Positions 8,608 through 17,093 are shown, counted from the first letter of the stretch. The stretch is DNA of 33,170 nt from an uncultured Terriglobus sp. (GCA_937873305.1 CALMOM010000197.1:1-33170), one strand, 5' to 3'. Translations and numbers: made by a program. The notes: generated by a model not told the origin, from the sequence alone.

Positions 8608-9009
8608 TTACGGGAGTTCGTAATCAAAGCTATAAGAATGGTTTCCCTGAGCGTCTTTCTGAATGGCAAGAGTTCCGGAGATCCCCATCAGCGCGCCTGT
8701 CCCTGAGCCTGGAACTATACCGATGTGGAGAGAATCAGCTTCAGGTTCTCCCTTCCGGGTGGTCGCATTGTGCATCAAGACAAATGTCCCACTGCGCCCA
8801 TGAAGAGAGGCGGGCACGGTCTCCAGGGCGACATAAGCCATGGCACCGGTGTCGCTAGTAAGACTGGTGAGCATCAGGCCCTTGCTCGTGCCCATCATGT
8901 CTCCAGAGAGCACCTTCGTGAAGCTCATTTCCCCGAGCTCTTCGTTGCCGCTCGGCGCTCTCCCGGATGGAACAACCTTCACCTCAAATGGACCAACTGC
9001 GTGCTTCAT
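8608..9009 (-). CDS. DUF3224 family protein
   Basis: This 133-aa protein matches the DUF3224 pattern: GPFEVKVVPSG near the start, FTKVLSGDMMGTSKG, then GRSGTFVLMHNATT, IVPGSGTGALMGISGTLAI and an SFDYELP end. The family is a small beta-barrel (lipocalin/AOC-like) of unknown activity, common in actinobacteria and acidobacteria and often next to regulators. The ATG at 9009 is chosen because GGGAA precedes it by 7 nt; an upstream in-frame start at 9054 has no such signal. It is divergent from the AraC gene at 9182, which probably controls it. No signal peptide is seen, so it should be cytoplasmic. Enzymatic function is unknown. Confidence 0.82.
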   Translation of the reverse strand: MKHAVGPFEVKVVPSGRAPSGNEELGEMSFTKVLSGDMMGTSKGLMLTSLTSDTGAMAYVALETVPASLHGRSGTFVLMHNATTRKGEPEADSLHIGIVPGSGTGALMGISGTLAIQKDAQGNHSYSFDYELP

Positions 9010-9181
9010 AAGGCATTTCCCTTCTGTGGACTGACCGTGAACAATACCCCGCATTTGCGAGAAGAACGACTGATAAAACGAACCACGTTTTCAATGCTTG
9101 ATTCATGCCCATACATTCAGCAGACTAGTGTCACGTCACACAGAATGATTGAACAAATGCGACATTCGGGAGAGGGTTTTG

Positions 9182-10027
9182 ATGCAGGAGTCGGGCTACG
9201 TTGTTTCGCCGCCAAGAGGTGTCCTGAGAAGGGCTCAGGCCAGCGTAAGCGGAGCCTTTACGCATCGTCGTGTAAAGTCACCTCCACAGCTCTCACATTG
9301 CATAGAGCACTTCTGGATGGTGCAGTGGGACTTTCCCTCCGGGAGCCCGCAGGTGCAGGAGACGCTGCCTCATCCAAACATCCATCTCACGTTTACGCGG
9401 AGCTTCGATGAACGATCTTCATCGAGCACCGTTGCAGAAGTACACGGCGTCAAATCCGCAAAATTCTCGAAGTGCCTTGAAGGACAGGCTTGGGTATTCG
9501 GGGTCAAGTTCCGGCCAGGTGGACTCCGCTGCTTTTCCGAGCAGTCCACCTGTGGTCTGACGAATCATGTCGTTCCAGCCGCACAAATCTTCGGACCTAA
9601 AGTGCTGTGCATCGCGGAGAGGCTTCGCCCTTCTGATGCCATAGACCAGATGTCCAGCTTTCTAGGACAAATCCCTACCAATCGCAACCCACAGGCCGAG
9701 TTCGCCGGTCAACTCACAGACCTGATTGCGGAAGACTCTACCCTGACAAAAGTGTCCGCTCTTGCAAAAAAAGCTGGTACGAGCGTTCGGTCCCTTGAAC
9801 GTCTTTTCGATCAACATGTCGGCGTCTCTCCCAAGTGGGTCATCCGAAGGTACCGGCTACACGAAGTTTTAGAGCGGCTTCATTCGAATCAGACCATCTC
9901 TTTCTCACAGCTTGCCGCTGAACTGGCTTACGCGGATCAAGCTCACCTGATCCGTGACTTTCAACAACTGACAGGCTACACGCCAGTCAGATACCAGAAG
10001 TCTGTTCAGATGCACAGAGTGACGTAA
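9182..10027 (+). CDS. AraC-family transcriptional regulator
   Basis: This 281-aa regulator has an N-terminal sensor region of the type that begins with a proline-rich stretch and contains HCIEHFWMVQWDF and a LPHPNIHLTF segment. A C-terminal AraC double helix-turn-helix follows (residues about 187-275: VSALAKKAGTSVRSLERLF, then FSQLAAELAYADQAHLIRDFQQLTGYTPVRY). The ATG at 9182 is preceded by a strong GGGAGAGGG site 5-6 nt upstream; a TTG at 9149 is in frame but has no such site. The gene is divergent from DUF3224 (start 9009), with 172 bp between for shared operators. By position it likely activates that gene in response to an unknown small molecule. Confidence 0.88.
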   Translation: MQESGYVVSPPRGVLRRAQASVSGAFTHRRVKSPPQLSHCIEHFWMVQWDFPSGSPQVQETLPHPNIHLTFTRSFDERSSSSTVAEVHGVKSAKFSKCLEGQAWVFGVKFRPGGLRCFSEQSTCGLTNHVVPAAQIFGPKVLCIAERLRPSDAIDQMSSFLGQIPTNRNPQAEFAGQLTDLIAEDSTLTKVSALAKKAGTSVRSLERLFDQHVGVSPKWVIRRYRLHEVLERLHSNQTISFSQLAAELAYADQAHLIRDFQQLTGYTPVRYQKSVQMHRVT

Positions 10028-10123
10028 TCTCAGCCCGGGACGTTCTTGATCGACCTGAACCTGCTCATGGGCTTCGGTGTCTTTGCGACTTTCAGTTCCT
10101 ACCCAAATGGAGTCTAGGAGCCA

Positions 10124-11071
10124 TCAGGGTAGAAGAATGAGCTTGCCCCGTGCCTGCTGGGTTTCGCTGACGGAGAGTGCCGTCCTCCAATCGTCTAGAG
10201 CGAACGTGCGGGCGATCGGGATGGAGAAGCTGCCTTTTGCCGCAAGATCCGCAAATTCCCCCAGAACGTCATAGCGTATGCGCATGCCGGGTTCCTCCAG
10301 GTTCGAGCGCACACCAAGTGTCTTTGCAGCTGCAAAGTCGCTGATCGTCATGACCCGCTTTGGGTCGCCGGCGATTTGCACGAGCGCTGGCAGAGCACCA
10401 CTGACGGGCGCAGCGTCAAAGATCAGGTCCGGCGAAGTGTCCAACAGGGCCGAAACTCTTGCCGGCAGGCCATCGCCATACGCCGTTACGACAGCGCCCA
10501 AAGCACGCAGCTGATCCGCGAAGGTGACCCCGGCCGTTGCAATCACCCGTGCTCCGCGCAGCAACGAGATCTGAACCGCTGCGAACCCTACCGTAGTGCC
10601 TGCACCGTTGATCAACACCGTTTTTCCTGCTTCGACGCCGAGGCAATCCAGGCTGCCGTAAGCAATCGCGACCGCCATCGGCAGAGTCGCGGCATACATC
10701 GGCTCTAGTCCCGGCGGCACGGGCGTCCAATGCTGCAACATCGCGTAGTCGGAAGCGCCCGCGCTGTTGGTACCAACGAAATCGACTGGACCGAACACAA
10801 GCTGACCGAGTTCTACGTCCTTGGCCTCTTCGCCCACAGCATCGACGATTCCAGCGACCTCTAAACCGATTCCGCGTGGAAGGCCTCCGGCGAACAGACC
10901 CCGGCACAAGGCCCAGTCGGCTGGATTCAAACCGCAGGCCTGTACTTTTACGCGGACACGCTGGCTTGCAGGCCCTGGCAGCGTCGTTTCCTCCAACCGC
11001 AACACTTCGGCCGGTTCACCATAAGTCTGAAACCGAACGGTTCTTGTTTGAACGCTGGCACTGGTTGTCAT
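10124..11071 (-). CDS. Zinc-independent MDR oxidoreductase (quinone reductase-like)
   Basis: This 315-aa protein belongs to the medium-chain dehydrogenase/reductase superfamily, quinone-oxidoreductase branch, and should reduce quinones or enones with NADPH. Features are the N-terminal GroES-like domain (VRVKVQACGLNPADWALCRG, then GLEVAGIVDAVGEEA) and the Rossmann dinucleotide site (VLINGAGTTVGFAAVQIS, about 148-165), and it ends GKLILLP as this branch does. The catalytic zinc ligands of alcohol dehydrogenases are absent. ATG at 11071 has AAGGAG 6-7 nt upstream. It is divergent from the AraC gene starting at 11180, with about 108 bp between. Substrate is unknown. Confidence 0.88.
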   Translation of the reverse strand: MTTSASVQTRTVRFQTYGEPAEVLRLEETTLPGPASQRVRVKVQACGLNPADWALCRGLFAGGLPRGIGLEVAGIVDAVGEEAKDVELGQLVFGPVDFVGTNSAGASDYAMLQHWTPVPPGLEPMYAATLPMAVAIAYGSLDCLGVEAGKTVLINGAGTTVGFAAVQISLLRGARVIATAGVTFADQLRALGAVVTAYGDGLPARVSALLDTSPDLIFDAAPVSGALPALVQIAGDPKRVMTISDFAAAKTLGVRSNLEEPGMRIRYDVLGEFADLAAKGSFSIPIARTFALDDWRTALSVSETQQARGKLILLP

Positions 11072-11179
11072 TCACTCTCCTTTGCAGGACCGCGAAGGTC
11101 TATACAGGAAAGTTAGGCCGTCTCCTCTGTACGATCAATGCTTATAGGTACATATTCTTGTCGTGAGCGTACAAACCAC

Positions 11180-12106
11180 ATGGACCCTCTTTCGGATGTG
11201 CTCTCCCTGCTCAAACCAAAGGCCTATGTGACCGGCGCGCTGTCCGCAGGCAATCCATGGTCCTTGTTACTGCCTGCGTATCGTGGGATCAAGTGCTACA
11301 TGGTGGTCGAAGGAACCTGCTGGTTAGCGGTAGAGGGGGTCTCTCCAGTCCAGCTTCATCAAGGAGACTGTCTCTTGCTTTCCCACGGCAGACCGTTCGT
11401 GATCGCCAGCGACTTAGAGCGGCCGCCGGTCGATGCGCGCCAGATCGTCGCGGCCGTTGCGCGGTACCAGGGCGTGCTGCCAGTTACACCCGGAAAGGAT
11501 TTCCTTCTCTTTGGAACCCACTTCGATCTTGAGGGCGATGCGGGCTTTCTCCTGAACGCCTTGCCCGCACTCGTTCTTCTCACCGGCGATCAGCAATGCG
11601 CTTCGATGCGGTGGGGTGTGCAGCGTCTTCTTAGCGAGATGCGGCAACCGCAGGTAGGCGGAACGCTGGTCGCGCAGCAGGTAGCGTACATGCTCCTCAT
11701 CGACGCATTGCGTTTACACCAGGAGCAAAGCGAGCATCGTTCGGGGTGGTTCGCCGCTCTTGCCGAACCCCGGATCAGAACTGCGCTTGCCTGTATGCAC
11801 GAGCGGCCCGCTCACGCGTGGACCCTCGAAGAGCTAGCGCATACCGTGGGGGTGTCTCGGACGGCATTCGCTCAAAACTTCAAGAGAGTTGTCGGAGGAA
11901 CACCCATTGCCTACCTCACTCGCTGGCGCATGACCCTGGCGGCGCACCGGCTCAGGGAGGGAGGACAAACCTTGGGTGCGGTGGCGCTTGGAATCGGGTA
12001 CGAATCCCAAAGCGCCTTTTGTGCTGCCTTCAAGAGGTTCTCCGGTCTGTCGCCGAAGAAGTTCGTGTCTGACGAACGACTCGCTGCAAAGGCGGCTGCT
12101 TTCTAG
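11180..12106 (+). CDS. AraC-family regulator with cupin sensor domain
   Basis: This 308-aa protein has an N-terminal AraC cupin-like sensor (YRGIKCYMVVEGTCWLAVEG, then HQGDCLLLSHGRPFVI, typical of the regulators found next to short- and medium-chain reductases). The C-terminal AraC helix-turn-helix pair follows (LEELAHTVGVSRTAFAQNFKRVVGGTPIAYLTRWRM, then LGAVALGIGYESQSAFCAAFKRFSGLSPKKF). The ATG at 11180 starts the conserved MDPLSDVLSLLKP opening; an in-frame ATG at 11138 would add a non-conserved leader. It is divergent from the MDR reductase, its probable target. It ends within 4 nt of the converging LysR gene. Confidence 0.9.
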   Translation: MDPLSDVLSLLKPKAYVTGALSAGNPWSLLLPAYRGIKCYMVVEGTCWLAVEGVSPVQLHQGDCLLLSHGRPFVIASDLERPPVDARQIVAAVARYQGVLPVTPGKDFLLFGTHFDLEGDAGFLLNALPALVLLTGDQQCASMRWGVQRLLSEMRQPQVGGTLVAQQVAYMLLIDALRLHQEQSEHRSGWFAALAEPRIRTALACMHERPAHAWTLEELAHTVGVSRTAFAQNFKRVVGGTPIAYLTRWRMTLAAHRLREGGQTLGAVALGIGYESQSAFCAAFKRFSGLSPKKFVSDERLAAKAAAF

Positions 12107-13014
12107 ATACTTTCAGCAAGTGTGCGAAGACTGCTTCGCAGCCACATATGCGGGGCGTCGCTGTCCATGCGTGGGTGCCAGGCCATGAGGTACTTGAACT
12201 TACCCATGGGCTTGGGTGCTTTTGCGATTCTGAGGTCTGAATGTAAGCTCTCCGGGAGCGTCGCCATGCGCTTTGGGATGGTCGCTACGAGTTCGGTTCC
12301 GGCCACGGCTTGTATCGCAACGGAGAAGTATGGAACCCGGAAGGCGACATGCCGCTTCTTGCCGATCGCTTCCAGCCGCTGATCCGGTATGGTTTGCAAA
12401 CCGTCCAGGATAGTGACGCCGATATGCTGTGCCTCCAGATATGCCGGTAGCGTAAGCGTCTGGCCGAACTTGCTGTTCTTGGCCACCACACAGACAAAGT
12501 CCTCTTCAAAGATCGTTTCACGGCAAAGGTGTGAAGGAACGTTGCCGTCATCGGCATGGAGAAGCAGGTCGATCCGGCCCCGATCCATGGCGTCGAACAC
12601 GCCGTCTACCAGGGAATGTACGGTGAAACACAGATCCTCTCCCGCGGCCAGAAAGGCTTTTGCGAGAGGCGCTGCAAGGACGCGCGCCGCATAATCCGTA
12701 CCAGCTATACGAAAGTGGGCACCCTCTTCGGAGGGATTGAAATCTCCGCCTGAGAGCAAGCGGTCTACTCGCGGCAGCACGGACTCTATCTCCCGAAGGA
12801 GTTTCTCACCCTTTGGAGTGAGCTCGTACTCTCCCGACACCCTCACCAGCAAGTCGTCTTGAAACATCTGACGCAGCCGTTGCAGGGCGCGGGTGACAGC
12901 AGGCTGGCTCAGCAGGATGCGATCTGCCGCCCGGGACACGTTACGCTCCTCCGCGAGCACGGCGAAGACTACCAGGAGGTTGAGATCGGCTTGACGTAGC
13001 TGCGTGAGGCGCAT
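12103..13014 (-). CDS. LysR-family transcriptional regulator
   Basis: This 303-aa regulator has the LysR winged helix-turn-helix at its N-terminus (LRQADLNLLVVFAVLAEERNVSRAADRILLSQPAVTRALQRLR, residues about 4-46), and an effector-binding domain follows. The NodD/LinR-like start LxxxDLNLLVVF is clear. ATG at 13014 is chosen because it places the helix-turn-helix at the usual distance from the N-terminus; earlier in-frame starts would overlap the divergent promoter. It is divergent from a five-gene operon starting at 13110, and a 16-bp near-palindrome at 13026-13041 lies just in front of it. The likely role is control of that operon together with autoregulation. Its 3' end overlaps the AraC gene end by 4 nt. 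Confidence 0.92.
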   Translation of the reverse strand: MRLTQLRQADLNLLVVFAVLAEERNVSRAADRILLSQPAVTRALQRLRQMFQDDLLVRVSGEYELTPKGEKLLREIESVLPRVDRLLSGGDFNPSEEGAHFRIAGTDYAARVLAAPLAKAFLAAGEDLCFTVHSLVDGVFDAMDRGRIDLLLHADDGNVPSHLCRETIFEEDFVCVVAKNSKFGQTLTLPAYLEAQHIGVTILDGLQTIPDQRLEAIGKKRHVAFRVPYFSVAIQAVAGTELVATIPKRMATLPESLHSDLRIAKAPKPMGKFKYLMAWHPRMDSDAPHMWLRSSLRTLAESI

Positions 13015-13025
13015 AGTAGCTATCA

Positions 13026-13041
13026 GCACTATGCATGGTGC
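13026..13041. promoter_or_regulatory. Candidate LysR operator (16-bp near-palindrome)
   Basis: GCACTATGCATGGTGC is a palindrome except for one base pair (positions 5 and 12). It sits 11 nt from the LysR start codon and about 70 nt upstream of the divergent SDR gene, where LysR proteins normally bind. It contains T-N11-A spacings. Assignment is by position and symmetry only. Confidence 0.5.
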
Positions 13042-13109
13042 GGTCAGCTCTTGTAAAGGCTCTAACCCTAGACACGAACTCGAGGATTGGGCGTGCAAGG
13101 GAGAAGAGC

Positions 13110-13838
13110 ATGGGGAGAACGGCAATTGTTACGGGAGCGTCCGGCGGAATCGGACAGGAGATCGCAAAGCGGTTGGCTGCAGATGGCCTTTCCGTGGTTC
13201 TGAACTACTCGGGTAAGTCCGACGAGGCCGACAAGGCCGTGAAACAGATCAAGGCCGCGGCGGGCAAGGCCGTTGCGGTGAAGGCAAACATTTCTGAGGA
13301 GAAGGACGTTAAGCAGCTGTTTGAGCGTGCGCTCTCTGAGTTCGGACAGATCGATGCCGTCGTGCACAGCGCCGGAATTATGCCGCTATCACCCATCATC
13401 AAGAACGATGTCGAGCTGTTCGACAAGGTGATCGCCACAAACCTACGGGGCACCTTTCTCGTGCTGGCGCAGGCGGCGCAGCATGTTGCCGACGGCGGCC
13501 GCATCCTCGCGCTTTCCAGCAGCGTGATCGCAAAGTCCACACCGACCTACGGAGCCTACATCGCTTCGAAAGCCGGCGTCGAAGGCCTGATCAAGGTCCT
13601 TGCTGCTGAGCTCCGAGGCCGCAACATCAGCGTCAATGCGGTGGCACCTGGCCCTGTTGCCACGCCGCTTTTCCTGAACGACAAATCTCCGGAGCAGATC
13701 GAGCAGCTCAGCAAGATTGCTCCCTTCGAGCGGCTCGGTGAACCCGTGGATGTCGCCCGGGTTGTATCTTTCCTGGTCGGACCGGATGGCGGCTGGATTA
13801 ACGGCCAGGTCGTTCGCCCTAACGGCGGTTTTGCCTGA
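13110..13838 (+). CDS. Short-chain dehydrogenase/reductase (SDR), operon gene 1
   Basis: This 242-aa classical SDR has the cofactor motif TGASGGIG (residues 8-15), the structural motif HSAGI (about 88) and the catalytic pair YGAYIASKAG (Tyr-x3-Lys, about 151-155), with a Ser in LSSS before it. It probably reduces a ketone or aldehyde with NADPH, resembling 3-oxoacyl-ACP reductases without belonging clearly to fatty-acid synthesis. ATG at 13110 has AAGGGAG upstream. First gene of a five-gene operon; the second SDR starts 16 nt after its stop. Divergent from LysR, which probably controls it. Confidence 0.92.
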   Translation: MGRTAIVTGASGGIGQEIAKRLAADGLSVVLNYSGKSDEADKAVKQIKAAAGKAVAVKANISEEKDVKQLFERALSEFGQIDAVVHSAGIMPLSPIIKNDVELFDKVIATNLRGTFLVLAQAAQHVADGGRILALSSSVIAKSTPTYGAYIASKAGVEGLIKVLAAELRGRNISVNAVAPGPVATPLFLNDKSPEQIEQLSKIAPFERLGEPVDVARVVSFLVGPDGGWINGQVVRPNGGFA

Positions 13839-13854
13839 GCGGAAGGAGAAAAGC

Positions 13855-14754
13855 ATGAAAGAAGTCATCCTGATTACGGGTGCGTCGAGTGGGTTCGGCG
13901 CACTCACCGCGCGCGCTCTCGCTGTTGCAGGTCACACCGTTTACGCGAGCATGCTCGACACAAAAGGCAAAAACGCTGCCATCGTCAAGGAGTTCTCACA
14001 GTTCCAAAAGGAACGCAGTGTCGATCTACAGACCATCGAACTGGACGTTACGTCGGAGAAATCTGCCGATGCAGCCGTTGGCTCGATTGTGAAGGAACAG
14101 GGTCGGGTCGACGTTGTCGTCCATAACGCGGGTCACATGGCCTATGGACCGGCAGAAGCGTTCACGACGGAGCAGTTCGAGGAACTCTACGACATCAACG
14201 TGCTGGGGACACAGCGGGTCAACCGCGCCGCTCTGCCCCAGCTCCGGAAACAAAAAAGGGGTCTCCTGGTTTGGGTAGGCAGTACCAGCACACGCGGTGG
14301 CACACCACCGTATCTGGCTCCGTACTTTGCGGCTAAAGCCGCTATGGATTCGCTGGCCATCAGCTACGCGGGGGAACTCAGCCGATGGGGTATTGAAACC
14401 TCCATCGTTGTGCCCGGCGCCTTTACCTCCGGCACCAACCACTTCGCAAACGCCGGCAAGCCGGAAGACACAAAGAGGGTAGCGGCATACGAGGATGGGC
14501 CCTACAAAGGCTTTGGGGAGTCCACCTCAAAGGCGCTTTCGGCGACGGTTCCTGCAGATGCCGATGTTAGTGAAGTGGCACGCGCAATCGTGCGCATCGT
14601 CGGCCTTCCTTTCGGCCAGCGGCCATTCCGTGTCTATGTCGATCCTGCACAGGATGGTGGCGAGGTTGTCGGTGTTGTGGCCGACCGGATCCGCGCGGAA
14701 TTCCTACGCCGCATCGGACTCGAAGACCTGCTCACCGTCAAGTCACAGGCCTAG
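13855..14754 (+). CDS. Short-chain dehydrogenase/reductase, operon gene 2
   Basis: This 299-aa SDR has the dinucleotide motif TGASSGFG (residues 8-15), HNAGH near 88, a Ser in VGSTSTRGG and the catalytic YFAAKAA (Tyr-x3-Lys). It is about 55 residues longer than the SDR before it, because of a C-terminal extension with FRVYVDPAQDGGEVV, as in SDRs annotated as retinol- or steroid-dehydrogenase-like. GGAAGGAG lies 6-7 nt before ATG 13855, and the gap to the preceding gene is 16 nt, so they are cotranscribed. Substrate cannot be inferred; two different SDRs in one operon suggest successive reductions or oxidations. Confidence 0.92.
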   Translation: MKEVILITGASSGFGALTARALAVAGHTVYASMLDTKGKNAAIVKEFSQFQKERSVDLQTIELDVTSEKSADAAVGSIVKEQGRVDVVVHNAGHMAYGPAEAFTTEQFEELYDINVLGTQRVNRAALPQLRKQKRGLLVWVGSTSTRGGTPPYLAPYFAAKAAMDSLAISYAGELSRWGIETSIVVPGAFTSGTNHFANAGKPEDTKRVAAYEDGPYKGFGESTSKALSATVPADADVSEVARAIVRIVGLPFGQRPFRVYVDPAQDGGEVVGVVADRIRAEFLRRIGLEDLLTVKSQA

Positions 14755-14805
14755 GGCTGATACGGCTAAGACTGATCCCTCCAGCAACGCAGCCAAAGGA
14801 GAAGT

Positions 14806-15276
14806 ATGCCAGAAGCAACGACCCTGCAATCATCCGCGCTTACCAAACAAGAGGTGCATGCGATCACCACCTTCTATCGAGCCTTTACGGATCACAACCC
14901 GGATCTCCTTGACGAGGTCTGTGCGCCGGACTGGCAGGACATTCCACTCGCTCCCGGCCAGGGTGCCGGGCCGGGTGGTCTGAAAGACCAGATCACCTCA
15001 GTTTTCCTTTCGGCGTTCCCGGACCTGCAAATCGCGGTCCATGAGATCTTCGGTTCCCCCGGTCGAGCCGGAGTGCGGGCAAGCATCACAGGCACGCATC
15101 TCGGGGAGGTCATGGGTGTCCCGCCGACAGGCCAGCAGGTCGACATCGCCCTGCATGAGTTCCACTACCTCAAGGACGGCCGGCTTACCCACACCTGGCA
15201 CCTTGAGGACTGGTTTGGCATGTTGAATAAGATCGGTGCCTGGCACCCGCCCACAGCTGAAGCCAGCAAGGCGTAA
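14806..15276 (+). CDS. SnoaL-like ester cyclase/polyketide cyclase family protein
   Basis: This 156-aa NTF2-fold protein of the SnoaL-like (ester cyclase) group shows FYRAFTDHNPDLLDEVCAPDW at the N-terminus, a central FLSAFPDLQIAVHEIF, then a GTHLGEVMGVPPTGQQVDIALHEFHYLKDGRLTHTWHLEDWFGML end. SnoaL relatives act as cyclases or hydratases on small cyclic substrates, but many are uncharacterised. An AAAGGAG site precedes ATG 14806. It is the third gene of the LysR-linked operon, 51 nt after the second SDR. Specific reaction unknown. Confidence 0.85.
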   Translation: MPEATTLQSSALTKQEVHAITTFYRAFTDHNPDLLDEVCAPDWQDIPLAPGQGAGPGGLKDQITSVFLSAFPDLQIAVHEIFGSPGRAGVRASITGTHLGEVMGVPPTGQQVDIALHEFHYLKDGRLTHTWHLEDWFGMLNKIGAWHPPTAEASKA

Positions 15277-15338
15277 CCCGCGCCCGCTGAAGCTGATGCA
15301 GACCCATTATTTCGAACCATCCACAAAGGAGATACACC

Positions 15339-15548
15339 ATGCCATTCGCCAACTACAAGTTCCCCCAAGGCACGCTGAATGCCAAGCAGAAGGAAGAGAT
15401 CGTGCATAAAACCACTGATATCTTCGCCGAGTACTTCGGAGAAGATGTGCGTCCCTTCACGATGGTCCTGATCGACGAGGTAGCCGATGGCGGATGGGGT
15501 CGGGCCGATGAAGTCCTGACACTCGAGAAGATGCAGCAAAAGAAGTAA
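15339..15548 (+). CDS. 4-oxalocrotonate tautomerase-like protein
   Basis: This 69-aa protein begins MPFANYKFPQGTLNAKQKEEIVHKTTDIFAEYFG, with proline as residue 2, which becomes the catalytic N-terminal Pro1 after Met removal in the tautomerase superfamily. A basic residue (Arg in EDVRPFTMVLIDE) matches the central conserved position, and the GGWGRADE block is typical. It should tautomerise an enol/keto acid or a similar small substrate. Strong AAAGGAG site before the ATG. Fourth gene of the operon; pairing with SDR and SnoaL genes fits a small catabolic or detoxifying pathway. Confidence 0.9.
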   Translation: MPFANYKFPQGTLNAKQKEEIVHKTTDIFAEYFGEDVRPFTMVLIDEVADGGWGRADEVLTLEKMQQKK

Positions 15549-15561
15549 GTCCGTTGGAGGC

Positions 15562-15593
15562 CTGCACGCGAGGGCAGCAAAGTCCGCGTGCAG
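15562..15593 (+). terminator. Stem-loop between tautomerase and DoxX genes
   Basis: A perfect 9-bp GC-rich stem (CTGCACGCG with its complement at 15585-15593) encloses a 14-nt loop, shortly after the tautomerase stop. Only a weak T-rich stretch follows. It could attenuate transcription into the DoxX gene or stabilise the upstream mRNA. Confidence 0.45.
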
Positions 15594-15654
15594 ATCTTCG
15601 TCACTCTACTCCAAGACGCAACGGCATGCATGCAACAGATGTTCGAGGTATCCC

Positions 15655-16125
15655 GTGACTCTGCGATCCATCTTTGCAATTAACGAGGACAGCTCCGGCA
15701 CCAGCCTTGGGCTCCTTGCTCTAAGAGCCTCACTCGGACTGACTCTTTTTCTCAAGCACGGACTTGAGAAACTTACGGGCTTCGCTCAGATGGCGAACAG
15801 CTTTCCAGATCCGCTTCACCTGGGGCCTAGGCTGAGCCTGTCCATCGCATCCATGTCCGACGTAGTCGCTGCTCTTCTCCTAGTGGCCGGGTTTGCCACT
15901 CGATTGTCAGCTTCCTTCATCTTCTTGAATATCTTGGTGGCGTGGATCTTTGTGCACGGAGCTCAGCTCTTTGGTACCGGGGCGGATCATGGAGAGGTTT
16001 GTGTTCTGTACCTCTGTGGATCCCTCGCTGTGCTCCTGTGCGGTCCCGGACGCTTCAGCCTGGATGCTCTATTGACGACTTCGAAGTTCGATCCCTTAAG
16101 ACCTCAGAGAAGCTCACTGAGATGA
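15655..16125 (+). CDS. DoxX-family membrane protein
   Basis: This 156-aa integral membrane protein of the DoxX family has about four hydrophobic segments: LGLLALRASLGLTLFLKHGLEKL (with the family's K-hgleK loop), MSDVVAALLLVAGFATRL, ASFIFLNILVAWIFV and GEVCVLYLCGSLAVLL. DoxX proteins are small membrane proteins linked to quinone or thiosulfate redox, many of unknown role. The start is GTG at 15655 with GAGG upstream. It is the last gene in the SDR operon direction, about 106 nt after the tautomerase, with a hairpin between. It converges on the bestrophin gene. Confidence 0.82.
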   Translation: MTLRSIFAINEDSSGTSLGLLALRASLGLTLFLKHGLEKLTGFAQMANSFPDPLHLGPRLSLSIASMSDVVAALLLVAGFATRLSASFIFLNILVAWIFVHGAQLFGTGADHGEVCVLYLCGSLAVLLCGPGRFSLDALLTTSKFDPLRPQRSSLR

Positions 16126-16172
16126 ATACGCACGTCGAGCGGAATCGGCCGGCTTGCCAGCTAAGGAGGCTC

Positions 16173-17093
16173 TCAGTAGAGCAAGTCGTTCACGGGTTCC
16201 AATGCTGGCGGCAGGTTCGTTTCCCCAAGCGCCTGCAAGAGGCTGATCTCCACGTTGCGCGTCATGGAGTCGAGCGGCAGTGCATTCAGGGAACGCCCGA
16301 ACGGTTCTTCCAGTTCATCGCCGAGGGCATCAAGCCCGAAGAACGCATACGCGACCAAGCTGCAAAAGAACGGAGTACCCCAGCCAAGCGTCGTACTCAA
16401 ACCAAAAGGCAGCAGAAAGCAATAGGCGTAAGCTGTGCGCTGGAGCAGCAAAGTGTACGTAAACGGAGTGGGTGTGTTCCGTATGCGTTCGCACGCTACC
16501 TGGGCTGCGGTGAACGCGTTGAGCCGGTCATCGAAGATCCTGTAGGTCTGTTCATCGATCTCGCCAGAAGCGAGCATTTCTCCGACACTCGTACCGAGCC
16601 TTCGGAGCAAGCTATCCGGCAAGTTGCTGCCATGTGTAGAATCCTCTTCGGAAGCATATCTGTCGATCTCCGGTGGAAGCGGAACTTGCCTGCGAAGGTA
16701 CGCCGTAAGTGCGTACTGAAAGGCGATGGCTACCCTGACAAGCCTTTCACGCGGCACATGGCCGGTTGCCGTTGGGCGACTAGGAAGCGTCGTGCTCAGC
16801 CTGGCCCAAGACCGTAGCTCACCACTTAAGCCGCCCAGAACGCGCCGGGCTTCCCACCATCGGTCGTAGCAGGCATTGTTTCGAAACCCCAAAAAGATGG
16901 AAAGCGCGATCCCGAGCAGAGTGAATGGAGTTGCGTTCCATGTAAGAAACAGCTTCGATCCGGTCTTCTCAACAATAAGAACGGCGCACGAGACTGAGAA
17001 CACAGAAAGTAGATGGAGCGCAATGCGTGGAAGGATCGATAGCCGAAACATCCACATCAGGTGCCAGAAGTTTGGCTTTGCACGAACGATCAA
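16173..17093 (-). CDS. Bestrophin-like (UPF0187/YneE) ion channel protein
   Basis: This 306-aa membrane protein is of the bacterial bestrophin family. An N-terminal pair of hydrophobic helices (ILPRIALHLLSVFSVSCAVLIVEK; FTLLGIALSIFLGFRNNACYDRWWEARRVLG) carries the family's FRNNxxYDRWWEARR signature. A later segment, LLLQRTAYAYCFLLPFGLSTTLGWGTPFFCSLVAYAFFGLDALGDELEEPFG, also matches, including the xELEEPFG end motif. Bestrophins form pentameric channels, cation-selective in the studied bacterial case. The start is TTG at 17093 with AGGAG 8-9 nt upstream. It is a stand-alone gene converging on DoxX. Confidence 0.9.
   Translation of the reverse strand: MIVRAKPNFWHLMWMFRLSILPRIALHLLSVFSVSCAVLIVEKTGSKLFLTWNATPFTLLGIALSIFLGFRNNACYDRWWEARRVLGGLSGELRSWARLSTTLPSRPTATGHVPRERLVRVAIAFQYALTAYLRRQVPLPPEIDRYASEEDSTHGSNLPDSLLRRLGTSVGEMLASGEIDEQTYRIFDDRLNAFTAAQVACERIRNTPTPFTYTLLLQRTAYAYCFLLPFGLSTTLGWGTPFFCSLVAYAFFGLDALGDELEEPFGRSLNALPLDSMTRNVEISLLQALGETNLPPALEPVNDLLY

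Noticed and set aside
8725..9411. 228-codon open frame covering DUF3224 and the AraC start
   Set aside because: Antisense to DUF3224 and out of frame with AraC; no recognisable protein.
15942..16817. 291-codon open frame on the plus strand over the bestrophin gene
   Set aside because: Runs through the end of DoxX and antisense to bestrophin, whose signature motifs and start are convincing.
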